Source: Treponemataceae bacterium (GTDB lineage Bacteria; Spirochaetota; Spirochaetia; Treponematales; Treponemataceae). Taken from it: a DNA stretch of 7,794 nucleotides. The notes beneath the pieces are model-generated. The model did no database searches, was not told the origin of the DNA, and saw nothing but the letters and a program-made list of their open reading frames with translations. The stretch spans positions 1 through 7,794 of the forward strand of contig JAILRX010000248.1 in NCBI GenBank assembly GCA_024697985.1. Reading direction: 5' to 3'. A program made the position numbers and the translations under genes. Below, in pieces: positions 5,257-7,794 of this stretch (its first letter is position 1; each line of letters begins with the position of its first letter).

Positions 5257-6609
5257 TTAAATACCGAAAGCTGCCATTGCAGTTCCAATCGTGATTGGAT
5301 TTTCGATTGCAACTGTTTCAAAACTGATTCCGTGCTTCAGCGTAAGATGCTGATAAAGCAGGGCTTCAATTCGAGACTTAAGGTGATAAGTCTTAAGAAG
5401 CGTTGTTCCGTCACATGAAATGCAGGCACAATTCATTCGGTTGTCTTTCATTTTTGATGTATCAGCCTTCAAAATTGAGGCAAGAAGAATTCCACTTGAA
5501 AGTCTTGCAGATCTTTCTACAAATGCGTCGCAGATTTCAAAAAGAATTTCTTTTAATGCTACATCTTTAACATCGGAAAAAATATTGTCAGAAGCAAGAG
5601 GATTATCCAAAAATTTTGCAACTTGAATCAATTCGAGTTTAGAAAGATTGAGAAGTTTTTCCTTAAGAGCTGAATCTGAATCAAAAAGGCCGTCTTTTGC
5701 AGCAGCTTTAAGTGCATACATGCACAAAGGTCCAAGATAAGCTCCTGAACACTGTTTTTCCATTCTGTATGTTCCAGGTCCTGTAGAAGCCTCATCAAGA
5801 GCCTTATCGAAATCGCTTACTGGAAGTCCGTTGAATTTTCCTGATTCACAGACAACAATCTGATTTCCAGGGAAAACATCCTTGATGAGGGTCTTTTCAA
5901 GTTCAAGTTTCTTGATGTTTACGTTCTGCTCAAGGTAAGCAGAGTTCATTCCTGTTCCAAGGATGAATCCTACGAAGGTTCCGTATTCCTTACCTGTAGC
6001 AAGTTCTGGAGTTGCTGCAAGAAGAGCTGCAACAGTATCATTCAAAAGAACGATTTTTTCAGGCTTGTTCCAGCCATGCTCAACCAAAGTTGCACTCAAC
6101 TCTTTTCCAACATAACTTCCGATTACTTCAGAAGCCTTGATTTCCTTGGCGAAGTTCAAGACCTGACCGTCACCTTCGGAAGTAATTTTCATTGCGTAAG
6201 AAAAACAAAAAGCAATTCGGGATGCCTTGTTTTTTAAGTGTTCAAGATTTTCAGCAATCTGATCAAAGAATTCTTTTTTTGTAAGTTCCCTTTCGATTCC
6301 AGGCATGCAGGTTTTTTCAAAATCTGAAACTGAAGGCTTACCTTCTGAATCAAAGGTTACAAGTGAAGAACGGAAGTTAGTTCCTCCGGCATCGATTACA
6401 ATTACTGATGAATTTTTAATGTATCCTTCAGGAAGACTCATCCAGGTTGGAATCATATCCTGATTTGATGAATCCGGATTATCAGGTGATTTTTCAGTCC
6501 TCAACCCCTTATCCATATCCTTCATCAATGCATCTGCTATTTTATCTGGTTCGTAATCCTCCATTACAAAACCGTGATTCTTAAAAAAAGCTTTAACTAC
6601 AGCACTCAT
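5257..6609 (-). CDS. Eukaryotic-type hexokinase (ATP:hexose 6-phosphotransferase)
   Basis: This enzyme phosphorylates glucose or related hexoses with ATP at the entry to glycolysis, in the cytoplasm. At 450 residues it has the size of one eukaryotic hexokinase unit, unlike the roughly 320-residue bacterial Glk. Visible motifs in order: phosphate-1 loop D-A-G-G-T-N-F-R (73-80); sugar-binding F-S-Y with the TS..DG..L.FAKE segment (136-160); L-N-D-T-V-A-A-L-L (189-197) with the probable catalytic base Asp191; phosphate-2 loop G-T-G-M-N-S-A-Y (218-225); glucose-contact Glu255 in C-E-S-G; P-G-T-Y-R-M-E-K followed by S-G-A-Y-L-G (278-293); and adenosine-site S-C-D-G-T-T-L (398-404). All key residues seen in the yeast enzyme appear present by position. 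The ATG at 6609 has AGGGG (6621-6617) seven bases upstream. It is the first gene of the minus-strand run; flbB follows within about 25 bases, so co-transcription is likely. Sugar preference cannot be told. Confidence 0.94.
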   Translation of the reverse strand: MSAVVKAFFKNHGFVMEDYEPDKIADALMKDMDKGLRTEKSPDNPDSSNQDMIPTWMSLPEGYIKNSSVIVIDAGGTNFRSSLVTFDSEGKPSVSDFEKTCMPGIERELTKKEFFDQIAENLEHLKNKASRIAFCFSYAMKITSEGDGQVLNFAKEIKASEVIGSYVGKELSATLVEHGWNKPEKIVLLNDTVAALLAATPELATGKEYGTFVGFILGTGMNSAYLEQNVNIKKLELEKTLIKDVFPGNQIVVCESGKFNGLPVSDFDKALDEASTGPGTYRMEKQCSGAYLGPLCMYALKAAAKDGLFDSDSALKEKLLNLSKLELIQVAKFLDNPLASDNIFSDVKDVALKEILFEICDAFVERSARLSSGILLASILKADTSKMKDNRMNCACISCDGTTLLKTYHLKSRIEALLYQHLTLKHGISFETVAIENPITIGTAMAAFGI

Positions 6610-6659
6610 ATCTTTTCCCCTAATTACTTTTGGTACATTTTATATTTTTTTTCAAAAAT

Positions 6660-6688
6660 AGTATACATCGATTTTCTATTCACGAAAA
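6660..6688 (-). promoter_or_regulatory. Weak candidate promoter for hexokinase and the downstream flagellar genes
   Basis: On the minus strand TATACT (6665-6660) matches the -10 consensus at 5 of 6. Seventeen bases upstream the best -35 is TTTTCG (6688-6683), only 3 of 6. It would give a 5' leader of about 40 bases ending in the AGGGG ribosome site. The region also contains A-rich runs that could serve as an UP-like or bent segment. No flagellar sigma-28-type site (TAAA-N15-GCCGATAA) is evident here. Confidence 0.28.
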
Positions 6689-6707
6689 GTAAACTTTATG
6701 ATAAAAT
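6679..6707 (+). promoter_or_regulatory. Candidate promoter for the divergent helicase gene
   Basis: TTCACG (6679-6684) and TAAAAT (6702-6707) are separated by 17 bases, matching the -35 and -10 consensus at 4 and 5 of 6. Transcription would begin about 6713-6716, two to five bases before the ATG at 6718, giving an almost leaderless message. That agrees with the absence of a ribosome binding site. The region is shared with the divergent hexokinase promoter; no operator repeat was seen. Confidence 0.4.
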
Positions 6708-6717
6708 GCCATTCGCC

Positions 6718-7794
6718 ATGCAACTTGACTATCTAAAAAAAGAATTGAATAACGAACAATATCAGGCCGTCACCACTTTGGACGGTCCACTCTTGATTAT
6801 AGCAGGAGCCGGAAGCGGAAAGACAAGGGTAATCACCTATCGAATCGCACACATGCTTGATTCCGGTATTCCACAAAGCTCAATTCTAGCTCTAACCTTC
6901 ACAAACAAGGCTGCACGCGAAATGGAAGAACGTGTAAAGGCTCTTACAGGCAAAAAACTTCAGAACCTTACTGTCTCAACTTTTCACGCATTCGGTGTAA
7001 AAATTTTACGGCAGGATATTTCAAAACTCGGGTGGAGGGAAAATTTTTCGATTTACGATGAAGTAGACAAGGCTCAGCTGATTAAAGATACCGGTCGCGA
7101 GCTTAAATTCACTCAGGATGCACTGGACGTTTACAAAATTTCAAACCTGATTTCAAACATTAAAATCGGACGCTGGCAGTGGAAAAGCGAAAATGACATG
7201 TACAAAAAACTTTACGAAGAATATCAGGCAGGATTAAAGCTTTACAACGCAGTTGATTTTGATGACCTGATCGGTCTTCCGATAAAACTTTTTCACGAAC
7301 ATCCTGATGTGCTCGAAAAATATCGTAACCGATACAAATACATCATGATTGACGAGTTTCAGGACACAAGCCTCCAGCAGTACGAATTCATGCATCTTCT
7401 GGCCGATAAAAACGTCGCTGTCGTAGGTGATGACGACCAGTCAATCTACAGCTGGCGAGGTGCGAATTACGAAAACATCCTGAACTTTGAAAAGGATTTT
7501 CCGGACGTAACGGAAATCCGCCTTGAGCAGAACTACCGCTCGACAGAAACGATTCTTGCAGCCGCAAACGGCGTCATCAGCCACAATACGAACCGAAAGG
7601 ACAAATCACTCTGGTCAGGAAATGGATCTGGAAAACCAATTGAAATCTACATGCCGGAAAATGAAAACGAAGAGGCAGATTTCATTGCGGAAAGCATCCA
7701 GGGAATAGCTGCAAAAGAAAGACTCAAGTACGATGACTTTGGAATTTTGATAAGGACAAATACTCTTTCCCGCCCGATAGAAGAAGCCTTTTTG
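6718..7794 (+). CDS. UvrD/Rep/PcrA-family 3'-5' DNA helicase, N-terminal part cut by the window edge
   Basis: This superfamily 1A helicase unwinds DNA with ATP in repair, replication restart or recombination. The reading frame is open from the ATG at 6718 to the window end, 359 codons of an expected 650-780. Motifs in order: Q motif L-N-N-E-Q-Y-Q-A-V (10-18), Walker A A-G-A-G-S-G-K-T (29-36), motif Ia L-T-F-T-N-K-A-A-R-E-M (59-69), motif Ib S-T-F-H-A-F-G (87-93), Walker B I-D-E-F-Q-D-T (211-217), motif III G-D-D-D-Q-S-I-Y-S-W-R-G-A (237-249) and L-E-Q-N-Y-R-S (269-275). All are intact. An in-frame ATG at 6706 would add four residues but overlaps the likely -10 element, so 6718 is preferred; neither has a ribosome site. 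UvrD, Rep and PcrA cannot be told apart from this half, so no symbol is given. It diverges from hexokinase and is functionally unrelated. Confidence 0.95.
   Translation, partial: MQLDYLKKELNNEQYQAVTTLDGPLLIIAGAGSGKTRVITYRIAHMLDSGIPQSSILALTFTNKAAREMEERVKALTGKKLQNLTVSTFHAFGVKILRQDISKLGWRENFSIYDEVDKAQLIKDTGRELKFTQDALDVYKISNLISNIKIGRWQWKSENDMYKKLYEEYQAGLKLYNAVDFDDLIGLPIKLFHEHPDVLEKYRNRYKYIMIDEFQDTSLQQYEFMHLLADKNVAVVGDDDQSIYSWRGANYENILNFEKDFPDVTEIRLEQNYRSTETILAAANGVISHNTNRKDKSLWSGNGSGKPIEIYMPENENEEADFIAESIQGIAAKERLKYDDFGILIRTNTLSRPIEEAFL

Noticed and set aside
5232..5321. N-terminal extension of FlbB from the ATG at 5321
   Set aside because: It would overlap the hexokinase end by 65 bases, adds a hydrophilic stretch not expected before the membrane helix, and a ribosome site plus a GTG start exist downstream at 5244-5229.
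5420..5626. Plus-strand open frame of 68 codons inside hexokinase
   Set aside because: It is antisense to the conserved adenosine-binding end of hexokinase and has no motif.
5257..6609. Hexokinase as a recent transfer from a eukaryote
   Set aside because: The eukaryotic-type family is already known in treponemes and some other bacteria, and base composition and codon use look like the neighbouring genes, so nothing here indicates recent transfer.
7523..7708. Plus-strand open frame of 61 codons near the right edge
   Set aside because: It is an out-of-frame reading of the helicase gene; the true frame there encodes the L-E-Q-N-Y-R-S motif and the residues that follow it.

Overview
The window reads as a piece of a spirochaete chromosome, most likely Treponema or a close relative. 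The case rests on three things: the gene order flbB-fliK-flgD-flgE-flbD-motA-motB, which is the core of spirochaete flagellar (fla) operons; a 463-residue FlgE whose Lys165 and Cys178 fall at the residue numbers known for the lysinoalanine cross-link of Treponema denticola FlgE; and a eukaryotic-type hexokinase of the sort found in treponemes. The species cannot be fixed from sequence reading alone. Base composition is moderately AT-rich and even across the window, and there is no mobile element, CRISPR array, tRNA or rRNA.

Layout. From about 6610 down to 1, everything is on the minus strand and closely packed: hexokinase (6609-5257), the collar protein FlbB (about 5231-4599), the hook-length protein FliK (4552-3188), the hook cap FlgD (3112-2675), the hook protein FlgE (2660-1269), FlbD (1118-918), the stator protein MotA (889-107) and the first 31 codons of MotB (93-1, cut by the window edge). 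Gaps are 13 to 75 bases except for 150 bases between flgE and flbD. That gap holds a strong two-part hairpin ending in a run of eight T on the transcribed strand, followed by a promoter-like sequence just in front of flbD. From 6718 to the right edge, on the plus strand, is the N-terminal half of a UvrD/Rep/PcrA-type DNA helicase, divergent from hexokinase across a 108-base intergenic region.

How the genes work together. FlgD caps the growing hook while FlgE polymerises. FliK measures hook length and switches the export apparatus. FlbB is a scaffold of the spirochaete periplasmic collar that surrounds and positions the stators. MotA and MotB form the ion-driven stator, and FlbD is a small conserved protein of unclear role. 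Hexokinase feeds glucose into glycolysis and has no direct flagellar role, but it appears to head the transcription unit. The helicase is an unrelated DNA repair or replication gene.

Most interesting points: the preserved FlgE cross-link residues; the terminator-like hairpin plus promoter that could separate hook-gene from stator-gene expression; the hexokinase-flagellar junction, with a probable GTG start for flbB behind a six-G ribosome binding site; and two genes (flbD and the helicase) that lack a Shine-Dalgarno sequence and may have leaderless or nearly leaderless messages. I did not find a convincing wholly new system.
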